Shown: positions 36,701 through 44,418 of the stretch, one piece after another
Layout of the letters: every line of letters starts with the position of its first letter
Numbering within the stretch: position 1 is the first letter of the stretch
Notes under the pieces: generated by a model
Seen by the model: only the letters and a program-made list of their open reading frames with translations
Database searches by the model: none
What the model was told of the DNA's origin: nothing
Source of the DNA: an uncultured Clostridia bacterium
GTDB lineage: Bacteria; Bacillota; Clostridia; TANB77; CAG-508
NCBI GenBank assembly: GCA_934167095.1
Contig: CAKPKE010000003.1
Location: forward strand, 53,480-117,479
DNA length: 64,000 nt
Reading direction: 5' to 3'
Program-made: the position numbers and the translations under genes

Positions 36701-38326
36701 TTACCAAAATTAAAAACTTCTCAATCGGCAGATTTATACTGGTCAAATTTAGGAATAACTACAAATTATGTAGCTGTTCCAAATAGAACAATAGAATTTA
36801 CATCGCCAACAGTATACTTATATGATACTTATGCATTAAGTTATGATGACAATAATATTGAAACATTAGCAATGAGTGCTTCAATAATGCCAGTTGCATA
36901 TTTTGATGAAGACGATGATTCGATTCCAATTGAAGATTTACCAAATATGTATGTATATCCAGTGGACGTAAACAAAATTAATGTTGAATTTAGTAATATT
37001 AGCGGTAATGCGTCATTTGCAATAAGTTCAAATGGAGAAATTATAAGCGAAAAGCAAAATATAAAACAAAGAGTATATACATTTGAATATGACTTTAATA
37101 CTCCAATAACAATAAAAGTGTTAAATTCAAATTATTGGGAAACAAAAGAATTTTCAGCAAATGAACTAAAAAATATGCTATCAATAACTGGAGATGAATA
37201 CTTCTATTTACGTGATGGCAAGCTAAATTCTAACAAAAAGCAAATTGAAGGAAACTTTGTAAATTTATATAATAACAAAGTACTAGATATAGATGGAAAT
37301 ATATTTGATATAACCACAATGACACAAACTGGAAGCACAAATAAAGGAATAAAACAACTATCTGAGTTAACGCCTATTGCTGAAGCTGAGGTATCAGGTA
37401 AAAATGTACAAACCTTCTATCATTGCTCAAAAGTAACAAGCCAAGATGGAACATCAATATACAAGGATGGACAAATATTTGTGAAGAAAGGTAAATTGTA
37501 TGTAATTGACGGAAATATTTCAAGTGTTGGAACTTCTGTAATAATTGATACAAATAATGGAAAACAATATGAGGCAACACTTGGAACAGATGGAACAATA
37601 TATAACTTACTAACACAAATAAAATATCCTGAAAAATTCAAAAATGAAAAAATTGTTCAAATGACAAATAATGTAAATTCAAACAGTACAGCTGTATTAA
37701 TTTATTCATCAAATGGAAATGTATATGGATTTGATTATTTAACAGGTGAAGAATTGTATGATAATGGAGTAAATGAAGATGCTTCAACTAATTTTATAAG
37801 TTACTTATTCAAGAACTTAAATGAAGAAAAAATTGCTTATAAAACAAGTAAAGAAGATTATGAAAAGGCTCAAGAATTAATACAAAAATTAGAGAAAAAA
37901 TCAATAGATGATGCTACAACTGATATTTCTGGAAATACAACCGTTGAAATAGATATGTCGGCAGATGGAAATTCTACAGATATTTCTAATATAGATATTA
38001 ATACAAATAATACAGGAACAAGTGTTGATATACCTGACAAAGGCACTCAAAATTCTGGCAATTCAAATATGGGCTATATAGCATCTTATGATGCAAGCAA
38101 TCAAGATTATGTTGTATATAGTGAAGACGAAATATTAGACACTTCAACTTCAAAATTAACAACAGAAAATGCAAAAATAAATAAAAATCCAGAATTGATA
38201 AATTATTATAATAACTTATCAGTAGGTAAAAAAGGTATTCAAAACATAGGAACAATATTGATAATAGTAATAGTAATTGCTATTATTGGAGCCTTAATAG
38301 TAATGTATAAAAAGAGCAATAAATAA
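27758..38326 (+). CDS. Giant surface protein (3522 aa) with three beta-helix modules, anchored at both ends
   Basis: First gene of the F1-motor locus. I start it at ATG 27758 after ATAGGAG; a TTG 54 bases upstream is unlikely. Layout: basic cytoplasmic start, membrane helix at about 15-37, a roughly 200-residue beta-rich membrane-proximal domain, and a Pro/Glu linker (about 246-291). Next come four or five fibronectin-III-like sandwiches (295-840), a jelly-roll-like segment (850-1060) and three beta-helix modules near 1150-1540, 1690-2030 and 2210-2810. Each module opens with an S-x-x-(D/E)-(F/W) entry and a YxL-x-x-D-I-x-(F/L) strand, and carries GLUG-type GGIVGY/GGAIG repeats. A long C-terminal region follows, then a second membrane helix (3496-3516) and KKSNK. 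There is no LPXTG motif. It closes with its own terminator. Ligand and role unknown. Confidence 0.93.
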   Translation: MKNREQRRKLIKTPWFFVALLSFLIIILLVIYIIYLRFIPYMTIEYDGYAVSGKDIATNLLNSTFDVETSIKALEVKDQDSIYKNLNSYYIGASKDENINLDYPIYINNSLAAYNLSSDVTLITDEFEQIEGYSGITLTSGALYNSNTLQRADYYDYILMKNKDNLYINTKDITVKTTFNEYTIPMNSIINFTSSFITYYTLKDGDFVYGKIIDVDENSHIIIKDYNKDYTYKQFLIGLKIIRDNTKPAKPENNEVNNEEAKPEENVIQNVEAPAPEPEPEQKPDDNYTGGTAEVKWIAPTVESTYFTANVYTSYAEVSITDPSRVMKAVTYAFYKNGDLAFRTSTTKSGAVSVNKLLPSTTYTIVAKYQYRNKQGSLLENTLYTQEITTKGIDTLNTIDLSFEKGKVYSDKIEIKNIRIASDLTDEAIYGISRAEIWIDGSSYSISTGVLKSIVNGGSTDYVSPAGLKSNSSHNYEFKFYDTAGNQMKLTNYTGTAVTSRKSPSTKITPNAQDVTKVTIGINLINEDNVPMDNYRYVLYSSTGEVKYRDSITGNNAKLEFDDLDPENTYTIRIFADFDISDGNGYQRDREIGTATFTTLSLSKLGSLKIDLEYDEDNDLTSNSINLKVGINTEKTDQRLIAILKNVTLIIKDKKNNEITRNVMDDIDALSSDTGITNLIQNLQSNTEYRIELSAVAKQGSVEKEISVSYTVNSFITNKKPATFNVRNVVVTTNLIDMDILVEDPDDACAQSITTIRLMDKFEKEYMPTIEVLDKNAEEVKDNKKIPTNMWVRLTYTGLSKDEKYNLTCEAASYNETHDDKKVQGPYKIGGQELITSGLEGKVSLIGLERQKAEIGKNLVDVTSENNWYSQVFDSLYADYEFNEAGTDVNFVTKSKYHYERTYNEASNELTMMVNQCYVYNLKAYAGKTVTMSFKAQWQWIDNKKPVAEPEIYVQLGKEMGANIQKIEGINNTSWASYQVTVTVPADGFVGFYLKEYKQMEEIKAAVVDKDTGEILIPAEEKEFIRDYKFHVRDLQIEEGKNATAYEKYNYIFHANIEESFLDVNHVTFEEEANTCRYYIRITSVDENNNKNVTEYPYDYNSDEIMKELRQYTIAESQGKVQYTVQLIIKQFEREYVLSQTEFTYDSEDRTEIKSISNLTEFLEIQPEGNYILLNDINLVNGGSESAYTFGSPEITFNGTIDFNGKTVSKDTFVTSRQMEVTPYIFYKIGTNATLKNLVLDFAINSNVSKMTKTVIGDRGTRTVETVAEDGYYGLFLYNEGSIDNLVLKLTGSTQYERQYIGLVGYDNSGTIENFIIEYDVPLYVTKYAAGVVLYSHNKIQNGYIFGQGIETYGDVAEYDYRYIGGVAFQLDHDTGLIQNIYNITQIKINHTPRTYSYAANIVYELGYPPVYGTNGQITSRPSCGARVRNVYSVMSILTVDENGEEHNCLLDTNEPPEEKYIGPNIFEKNEGTRALDCYYFCDVMYDDTDYNTKTAATALYEPGVQDVMLNANDYNQFIVDTFVSNGYYPHLKMNYCMPEQVNTRITIKGTEIIDILSGEAIENNDISKLDLSAKVRTEINNYIASNKVDLTDENIKLVAVRVYNPAGTTITKIKVNYLESVILSQAYSKRVSTVYILLQNPTSFLDQYDVSRIESKQANGTIKFNEYGENKDSGTRTIEVRFVKKIRSDADWAKISQDDENGVSGLIQNYRLATDIDFADSYYSPYVTGTFTGYLDGEFEGTVHTLKNISGTQPVFAGFSEGTIKNINVDGLTINTDAQRTGFIAYANIEENIVIDNINIKDLEINTTYGGDYPRYGGIVGELYSGPYNKVDSMLVQNCSIQNFDLTFSNSNIQHVVAGGIVGYMYAYGGVDTYVQNSYVYNFNVEAANVISVSGIGGIVGYKTHNNDINVKNGYAKFYIQNCYTTGRINTLSHAGGILGFGQFGDCYIKYCFSLINLNTKTTSGAVYFGGIAGYSDSGAAGVQNCMYLGNIYMAGSDNMLSNYARILGNNHSTSNYNNYAYADQLMSGEKKTNSWGATKLLKDEEIFSNNTFDNLLKFDANYARTVQVNGSTINLIASRYFPQLMKTDKTGLVANQKLLTLDNDLKLYSITTTLAADQTSATVEMKFENPNNLQLLDVTIEENDMSVVPGSWQTSKEAGTGLTIAKFVATPNKAYESYKIENIIYTRDGITNVSKEISTKIKATLYKSISTADEWNDFFGPNGTGKVYTGQNVRITGNLDFSGKTAITDVIIGRFQSDAGASIANLNITVGANSGLIKEVKTTCANITVRNSTITTTGDYSGLISILRAQMSNCTFDNVTINANNHSYVGIVSRTISGSFSGITLNKITINSAGSLVGTLCGQTTSLGSSSSITGTYIKVTAGGNYIGGIFGQTQNSISKVYVYQYSKNGMQAGDTDTGYLVKGGAIVGGAIGEYNGSGSWLNTVEVTNSVIMGTGNYVGANCGNGSSTTTNMVSRNNVILGAGIVGGNNGQKGGWTGSNLTSENNIIIATNNLTLCSNREEYKDKPVTGNNVGGNNGYSGWTTNYNLTSKNNYIRGIDYVGGNIGQVNYYNTSCENFTSTGTDQLISGRNCVGGSIGWTNARAKILNVSDCQVTATGNYAGGAIGHSEYTNTAISNSDNYTVRGVRVSNVTLRGGSYVGGAVGNQRGTIYGAAVINGTTVTGTGTYVGGITGYYTGYTGTNSSYLRSDGYYLWHSYIENSTVQGDTKVGGITGVLEIGNLQFCNVINTSVTATSATVGGIVGYYQNNKLNSIQYKATIKDNIIMNTQDGIRVTTKEYAGGLIGAANKPIKYDGNYRFSNIECNLIVTDVYATTGSHADMGVSYIETNGEYGMMQAVYMNNTFVYNGNVLSCSLLDAPTQIAGIYDYTVRDTLPIVTDDEDLDKTKARYMLITSDELSKVVTYTMNKVIYEKKYAFIPIKDEETGEPTGEYKKVYVRSVGVATEGLNFGSSHYEYRAGYLPKLKTSQSADLYWSNLGITTNYVAVPNRTIEFTSPTVYLYDTYALSYDDNNIETLAMSASIMPVAYFDEDDDSIPIEDLPNMYVYPVDVNKINVEFSNISGNASFAISSNGEIISEKQNIKQRVYTFEYDFNTPITIKVLNSNYWETKEFSANELKNMLSITGDEYFYLRDGKLNSNKKQIEGNFVNLYNNKVLDIDGNIFDITTMTQTGSTNKGIKQLSELTPIAEAEVSGKNVQTFYHCSKVTSQDGTSIYKDGQIFVKKGKLYVIDGNISSVGTSVIIDTNNGKQYEATLGTDGTIYNLLTQIKYPEKFKNEKIVQMTNNVNSNSTAVLIYSSNGNVYGFDYLTGEELYDNGVNEDASTNFISYLFKNLNEEKIAYKTSKEDYEKAQELIQKLEKKSIDDATTDISGNTTVEIDMSADGNSTDISNIDINTNNTGTSVDIPDKGTQNSGNSNMGYIASYDASNQDYVVYSEDEILDTSTSKLTTENAKINKNPELINYYNNLSVGKKGIQNIGTILIIVIVIAIIGALIVMYKKSNK

Positions 38327-38329
38327 ACA

Positions 38330-38367
38330 AAAATTACACTGCAAAAAAATAGCAGTGTAATTTTTTT
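38330..38367 (+). terminator. Rho-independent terminator after the 3522-aa gene
   Basis: AAAATTACACTGC pairs with GCAGTGTAATTTT followed by a run of Ts. It separates the giant gene from the downstream F1 operon, so read-through or a second promoter in 38368-38562 must serve that operon. Weak TTGAAA/TATAAA-like boxes near 38498-38524 are the best candidates. Confidence 0.9.
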
Positions 38368-38562
38368 GTAATAAAAATGAAATAAAAAAATAATAAAGAT
38401 AAAAAATATAATAAAACTCTTGAAAACACTGAAAATACTAAGCTACAGCTACTGGAAAATATAGTAAACAAAAACCTCTAAAAAAGCGTATTGAAATTTG
38501 AAAACCATTATGATAAGCTATAAAAGAAGAATTTTGAACAAAAATACAAGGAGAGAGAAACT

Positions 38563-41500
38563 ATGAAAAAGTATATTGCATTTTTTATATTGATTGGAGT
38601 AATATTATGCACTGTTTTGACTTTTTCTGTCATAAATGTACAAAAAGGCAAGCAACTAGAATTTAGTGAATCAGGATACATTTTAAATGGATCATCTGAT
38701 AGATATTACTTTTCAGAAAATGAAAAATACACAACTAGCTATGATAATCAGATAGTATTTAATGATACAGAAGGAACAAAAGTTACACTAAATAATGATA
38801 ACTTTATACATTATACTAGTGGAAATATAACATCATTACAAGGTGGTGTTTTATTAGACTTAAGCAAGATTAATGATGATCCAATAGTATATTACAATGT
38901 TCCAGCAAATAAAGAAATAAAAAAGATATCTACAAGATATACAGTACAAAACTTAAAGGAAGATGTATCTTTCGCAGAAGGTATATGGAAAATATCTGCA
39001 AATAAATACTTAATACTTGCAAATAGTATGAAAGTAACTTTAAGCAATGGAAATACTAAAGATGTAGAAGGTTTTGTAGAAGTTGAATATTCTGATAATG
39101 AAGTTGTAAAAATATATAATCAAGAGTTTAGTTATCAAACAATTTCATCTGATTCATTTATAGAATTAGGAGATGGAGTAAAGTTAAATCTAGGAACAAA
39201 AATAATTAGTGTAAATGGCGAAAATAAAATGACTCTTGAAAATATGGTCATAGATTCAAACGATAACGTCACATTAATTGATATGGATGAAGAAGAAAAC
39301 AAAGAAGATACTAATACAGAAAGTAACACAGAAGCAAATAATACTACAGGAGGAAGTACATCTTCATCAACTACAACAAATAACAATGGAAGTACAACAG
39401 TAGTTGGTGGAAACGGAACTACAGGAAGCAGTGGAAACAATGAAATAATGTTTAATGTTGAACCTATGAATATTGTTTATGAGTTTGTTTCAAATACAGA
39501 AACAAAAGTAGATGAAACAGTAACTCAAACAGAGCCAGAAGTAAGACTAGACAACATGGAAATATCTGCAGTTGGAGTAAAAGGTACAATTCAAATTAAA
39601 GATGAAGAAGACCTACTTTCAAAAAATGATAACATAACAGTAAAAATATTAAATAATGCAACAGGAAAAGTTGTATATCTAGAAGAAGAATCTTATGGAA
39701 CATTTAGTATTCCATTAGATGTACAAACTTTAACACCAGATACAAGTTATTCTGTAATAGTAAATGCAACATATACTTTAAATGATAATATATATAACAA
39801 AAATTTCTTATATAAAACTTTTGTAACAGGTTCTATGGGAATTGAAATAAGTAAAGCATATTACACAGCAAATTCAATGACATTTAACTTAAACTTTAAA
39901 GATGAGAATGTTGAAAGTGCAATATTATACTTATTAGACAAAGATGGAAATGAAATAATAAACCAAAATAGAACAGTACAAAATAGTGGTGGAATTGAAG
40001 AAATAGAATTTACAGGACTTACATCAAATACAGACTATATAGTTAAAGTAGCAAATGTAAAGTATAATGGAGCTCTTCAAGATGGAGAAAGTTGGCAAAT
40101 ACTTTATAACTGCAAAACTTTAAAAGAAAAAGCAAGCATTGATGAATTATCATTCTCAATAAACAAAAGAGATGGAATATTCACATTAAATATTGATAAA
40201 ATAACAGATAAAGATAATGCAATTCAATCATATAATTACAATGTATTTCTATATGATAGAATATTAAATGATGAAGGCTTATATGAAACAACCTATGATG
40301 TGAAAAATCCAGTGTACCAAGAGCAAACAACAGAAAAAAGCGTACAAGTACCAGTTGGAAATTCAGATGATAGTAAGATAGTAAGAGAAAAGAACTATGG
40401 ATTTAAAGTAGTTGCAACAACTTATGATAATGAAAAATATGTTGATATAGAAAGCACAATAACTGGCGTATTTTCATTAACAGGAAAGAAATTTCCAACA
40501 GTAAGATTTACAAAAATAACAAATAATAATTATGATACAACTGAAATAAAAGGTGTTTTGGACATTATAGATAATGAAAATACAGTAGTTGTAGATAAAA
40601 ATAATCCTTTAATTGTAAATTATTATAGTGACGTTATTCAAACAACAGAACTTGTAAAAATAACATCTTTAGGAATGTATACAGATGGTGAAGGAACACA
40701 ATATGGAAAAACAACAGATCAAGATGGAAATACCGTAATTAGAATAAGTGTTGACCTAGGAAGAGAAGGAAACGATTTCAATGGATTAAAAACAGCAACA
40801 ACATATACATTCTCAGTATATGGAACAGTAGATTTACAAGACGAAATGTCTGAAGATGGTGGATACAAAAATGCTTACATAGGAAGTAGTATGGTTACAA
40901 CAAATACGTATACACCGATTATTGCAAATTTATCAGTACCAGAAAATGCTCCAAGTCAAAATGCATTTACAGTAGATTTAAAATTAAGCTCTGATTCAAT
41001 AGCTTCAAGGGAAAGTTTAACAAGCTTAGATGTAAAAGTTTATGAAGGCTCTGGAGATATAAACACAGGAGATACACAATCATTCTCAAAGACAATAACA
41101 AATTTAAATTATGACCAATTAAAAAACAATGTGGTAAAAGATGAAAATGCAACAGAAGTAACAAGCTTACAATCATTATTATTTGATAATACTTTAAGAA
41201 TAAGACCTTCATTAATAGGTGGAGGATATGAAAAAGATTATCAACAAGCTTGGTACCAAGTTGTTGTAACAGCAACAATAGATGGAACTCAGTATAATAA
41301 CAAAATTCCAATTCAGGCACCTGTTGATAACACTAATGAAAATGTAGGAAATACGACATATACAAATGATGGTACTAAAGAAACATATTCTGCAACATAT
41401 ATTTTAGTTAAGGGTGTAGGTTCAAAAAACGGAGAACCAACAGATGCTCAAAGACCAAAGGCAACATTAATAACAAATGCACAAGCACCTAATTATAAAA

Positions 41501-44388
41501 TAGAAAAAGACGATAATTTATTAGATAATACAGGAGTTGCAATAAGAGTTTCAACACCACTTGTAAACACAGGAACACTAGATATAACAAGCATAACTTA
41601 TTATGTATGGGATTCTAAGGGTAATCCAATCTATGAAGTAGATGAAACAACAGGAAAACCTAAAATTGATCCAGAAACAGGGGAAAATATACAATTACAA
41701 CAAACTTTGCCTGTAACAAATCAAGAAAAAATGCCAGCATGGACAGTTCCAATTCAATATGGAACAACAGAAACTGTTGAAAAAGATAATGAAACAGGAA
41801 AATTATATAGAGGTAATGCATATCAATTTTCATTTACATTAACTTATGACAATGGAGATGTATGGCCAATATCTGAATCTACAGATAGTGTAACATATAC
41901 AAAAGCATCAATGATGACACAACAAATAAGCTATGTTAATAAACAAGAGCCAATATTTGTAATGTATCCATTAAATTCAACAGATAGTGAAGTAACATAT
42001 AGATATTCTTGTAAAGATGTTGATGCTGCACTTCAATATCCAGAAAACTCAAATAGAGAAGAAACTTATTTAACATTATTAATTAATAGTTATATACAAC
42101 AATCAGATATAGGTGTTGAACCAGATGGAAAGAATCATGAAATTACAATAACAATACCAGAAAAAGATGTAACTTATGCATTGACATATAACAAAAATGT
42201 AAACAAAGTAAAATCGTCAGTATACCAAACTGTGACAATGATAAGTCAAAAATTTGAAGGTGTAATAGATGGAAATAGTATTGGAGTAGAAAGTATTGCA
42301 TACGATAATGATGTTTCGCCAAATACAATACAAATAAAATTTGCAGGCAATTATGTTGAAAGGCTTGCTGCAATAAAAGCATCATTTAAACTTTCTGGTT
42401 CTGAAGAAGTAATGACAAGTAAGTTAATTAATGTATATACATCAAATGGATACTATGCAAATGTAGATTTACTAGAACTTGCAACAAATAACAGCAATTT
42501 TGATAAATTTATAGGAAAATCAGCAGAACTAAGCATTCAATACTATTATGATGATGGTGTTATAGGATTTGAGCCAGTAAACGGTTATCAATATTCAGCT
42601 TATACTGATACAAAAGGAACATATTACAAATATACAAAAGGAAAATTTGACAAAGCAACAAATATATATGGTAACATATTCAAATATGAGTTCTCTGCAA
42701 ATGAAGCAGATGCAAGATTAAAAATTACAACAGTATCAGAAATAAACAATAATAAAGAAGGAACTGCAGTATCTCTACTATATAGTGAATCTGGATTAAA
42801 GCAAGATGACAATATATTAGTACAAAGGGAAATTGCTTCAACAGAAAGTAAAGGAACTGGAAGAAAAATAAGAATTGATAGTTTAAGAGCTGGAATAAAA
42901 ATTAATAACATAGACACAAGTATCACAAAAGCAGACCTTTCAGTAAAATTATATAAACCAGCAAGTGTGAATATAACAGGTGGAATAACTGTTGAAATGT
43001 GGCATTCTAAAAATAAAGATGAAGAGCCAAATTGGGAAAGTTCAAAGGTTATAACAAAAGTATTCCAACTAAGTGATTTTAATTCAGATTTAGTAATAGA
43101 CAATCTATCACCAGCAGAATATTATCATATAAGATTTAAATATACAGATGGTGGCAGAGAAGTATATACTTATGATATAGACACAAAAGAGGTTGGAAAA
43201 GTTTATACATTTGAAACTTTAGCAACAATAGGAATAAGTAATATAACGGTTGATTACCAAGCAGTAAGTTATCAAGAAAAATATTTTGATATAAATTATA
43301 AAGTAACTCAAGCAAGATCAAATATGTATGAATTTACAAAATATTCATTTGTAGATAAAGATGGAGCTGTTGTAAAACTTACAGAGGATAATATTAAAAA
43401 CTTAAATAAAAATGCAAATTACTCAATTGATGATGATGGAAACTTAATTGTAACAAATCCAAATTACAATACAGAAGTACAATTTAGTTCAATTGAGGAA
43501 AAAGTATCAATTAAACCATCTATTAATAAGTTTAAAATGGGTGAAAATTATACATTAAAAATCACGCCAATGGTAACTTATGAAGGAAGAAAAGTGGAAT
43601 TAGATACTGAAAGTTTTGAATTTACAGCTAAAACATTAAATGATCCAAAAATTGGTCTTTCAATGAAAAGAGAGCAATATGCAGAACAAGGAACAAAGTC
43701 AAATAAAGACTATATTAAAATATTAGTTACAATATCTGATAAAGATGCATTAATATATGGAAACAATTATGGACAATATCAAATAAAAGTATATAGATAT
43801 ACAGGCACAACACCAGACTATTCAGAACAAAACAGAATTGCAATATATGATGCACCTTATGGTGGAAATGCAGTAACAGATAATACATTTGATATTCAAA
43901 CACAAGCTACAAACTTTGCAATATATGTACAAAATATAGATGTAAACTATAGACAATATGGATATGTTGCGGTTATAGAAATGAAATATGATAGAGAAAA
44001 TAATTCGAAATTAGAAGATCATACAGAATCATATAAAATGGATAAAATTGATAATGATGAAGATGTTGCATTAGGAAGTATCATAATAGTGCAAGATAAA
44101 GGTAAATGTACAATGCGTTTCTATGATAGTTATTATAATATAGAAAAGATAAATAAAATGAAATACACATTGTATAACTTGTCAAATATGCAAACTCAAA
44201 ATGGTGAATTTGCACCAGTTTGGGAAAGAAAAGAAGATTTAGTAAATCAAGTTGTATATTATGAAACAGTATTACCTGCAGTATTCTATACAGATGGTAC
44301 ATATACAATTACAATGAATATGTATGTAGGAAATACACTGGTAGGAACAATTCAAAATACAGCATATATGTATGGAAATCAAGAGTAG
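38563..44388 (+). CDS. Giant surface protein (1941 aa) of repeated beta-sandwich domains, N-terminally anchored
   Basis: A basic MKKY start and a hydrophobic helix (about 4-25) with no clear signal-peptidase site suggest an uncleaved anchor. Residues 30-240 form a beta-rich membrane-proximal domain (GIWKISANKYLILANSM is typical). A Ser/Thr/Asn/Gly linker (about 245-292) follows, then roughly 1600 residues of fibronectin/Ig-like sandwiches, recognisable by recurring 'L.PDTSYSVIVNATY', 'LTSNTDYIVKV' and 'LSPAEYYHIRFKY' loops. There is no C-terminal membrane helix or sorting signal. The start follows AGGAGAG. It is the first gene of a ten-gene run that continues into the F1-type ATPase genes with gaps of 17-97 bases or overlaps. 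Function unknown. Confidence 0.92.
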   Translation: MKKYIAFFILIGVILCTVLTFSVINVQKGKQLEFSESGYILNGSSDRYYFSENEKYTTSYDNQIVFNDTEGTKVTLNNDNFIHYTSGNITSLQGGVLLDLSKINDDPIVYYNVPANKEIKKISTRYTVQNLKEDVSFAEGIWKISANKYLILANSMKVTLSNGNTKDVEGFVEVEYSDNEVVKIYNQEFSYQTISSDSFIELGDGVKLNLGTKIISVNGENKMTLENMVIDSNDNVTLIDMDEEENKEDTNTESNTEANNTTGGSTSSSTTTNNNGSTTVVGGNGTTGSSGNNEIMFNVEPMNIVYEFVSNTETKVDETVTQTEPEVRLDNMEISAVGVKGTIQIKDEEDLLSKNDNITVKILNNATGKVVYLEEESYGTFSIPLDVQTLTPDTSYSVIVNATYTLNDNIYNKNFLYKTFVTGSMGIEISKAYYTANSMTFNLNFKDENVESAILYLLDKDGNEIINQNRTVQNSGGIEEIEFTGLTSNTDYIVKVANVKYNGALQDGESWQILYNCKTLKEKASIDELSFSINKRDGIFTLNIDKITDKDNAIQSYNYNVFLYDRILNDEGLYETTYDVKNPVYQEQTTEKSVQVPVGNSDDSKIVREKNYGFKVVATTYDNEKYVDIESTITGVFSLTGKKFPTVRFTKITNNNYDTTEIKGVLDIIDNENTVVVDKNNPLIVNYYSDVIQTTELVKITSLGMYTDGEGTQYGKTTDQDGNTVIRISVDLGREGNDFNGLKTATTYTFSVYGTVDLQDEMSEDGGYKNAYIGSSMVTTNTYTPIIANLSVPENAPSQNAFTVDLKLSSDSIASRESLTSLDVKVYEGSGDINTGDTQSFSKTITNLNYDQLKNNVVKDENATEVTSLQSLLFDNTLRIRPSLIGGGYEKDYQQAWYQVVVTATIDGTQYNNKIPIQAPVDNTNENVGNTTYTNDGTKETYSATYILVKGVGSKNGEPTDAQRPKATLITNAQAPNYKIEKDDNLLDNTGVAIRVSTPLVNTGTLDITSITYYVWDSKGNPIYEVDETTGKPKIDPETGENIQLQQTLPVTNQEKMPAWTVPIQYGTTETVEKDNETGKLYRGNAYQFSFTLTYDNGDVWPISESTDSVTYTKASMMTQQISYVNKQEPIFVMYPLNSTDSEVTYRYSCKDVDAALQYPENSNREETYLTLLINSYIQQSDIGVEPDGKNHEITITIPEKDVTYALTYNKNVNKVKSSVYQTVTMISQKFEGVIDGNSIGVESIAYDNDVSPNTIQIKFAGNYVERLAAIKASFKLSGSEEVMTSKLINVYTSNGYYANVDLLELATNNSNFDKFIGKSAELSIQYYYDDGVIGFEPVNGYQYSAYTDTKGTYYKYTKGKFDKATNIYGNIFKYEFSANEADARLKITTVSEINNNKEGTAVSLLYSESGLKQDDNILVQREIASTESKGTGRKIRIDSLRAGIKINNIDTSITKADLSVKLYKPASVNITGGITVEMWHSKNKDEEPNWESSKVITKVFQLSDFNSDLVIDNLSPAEYYHIRFKYTDGGREVYTYDIDTKEVGKVYTFETLATIGISNITVDYQAVSYQEKYFDINYKVTQARSNMYEFTKYSFVDKDGAVVKLTEDNIKNLNKNANYSIDDDGNLIVTNPNYNTEVQFSSIEEKVSIKPSINKFKMGENYTLKITPMVTYEGRKVELDTESFEFTAKTLNDPKIGLSMKREQYAEQGTKSNKDYIKILVTISDKDALIYGNNYGQYQIKVYRYTGTTPDYSEQNRIAIYDAPYGGNAVTDNTFDIQTQATNFAIYVQNIDVNYRQYGYVAVIEMKYDRENNSKLEDHTESYKMDKIDNDEDVALGSIIIVQDKGKCTMRFYDSYYNIEKINKMKYTLYNLSNMQTQNGEFAPVWERKEDLVNQVVYYETVLPAVFYTDGTYTITMNMYVGNTLVGTIQNTAYMYGNQE

Positions 44389-44418
44389 AATAAATTGAAG
44401 AAGAGGAGGTGAACCCTT

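Noticed and set aside
42624..43103. 159-residue open frame on the minus strand inside the 1941-residue protein gene
   Set aside because: Antisense shadow with no promoter or ribosome-binding site; its Ser/Leu/Phe-rich composition reflects the AT-rich sense codons.
27758..44388. Sortase-anchored (LPXTG) adhesins
   Set aside because: Neither giant protein has an LPXTG-type motif at its C-terminus; anchoring is by membrane helices.
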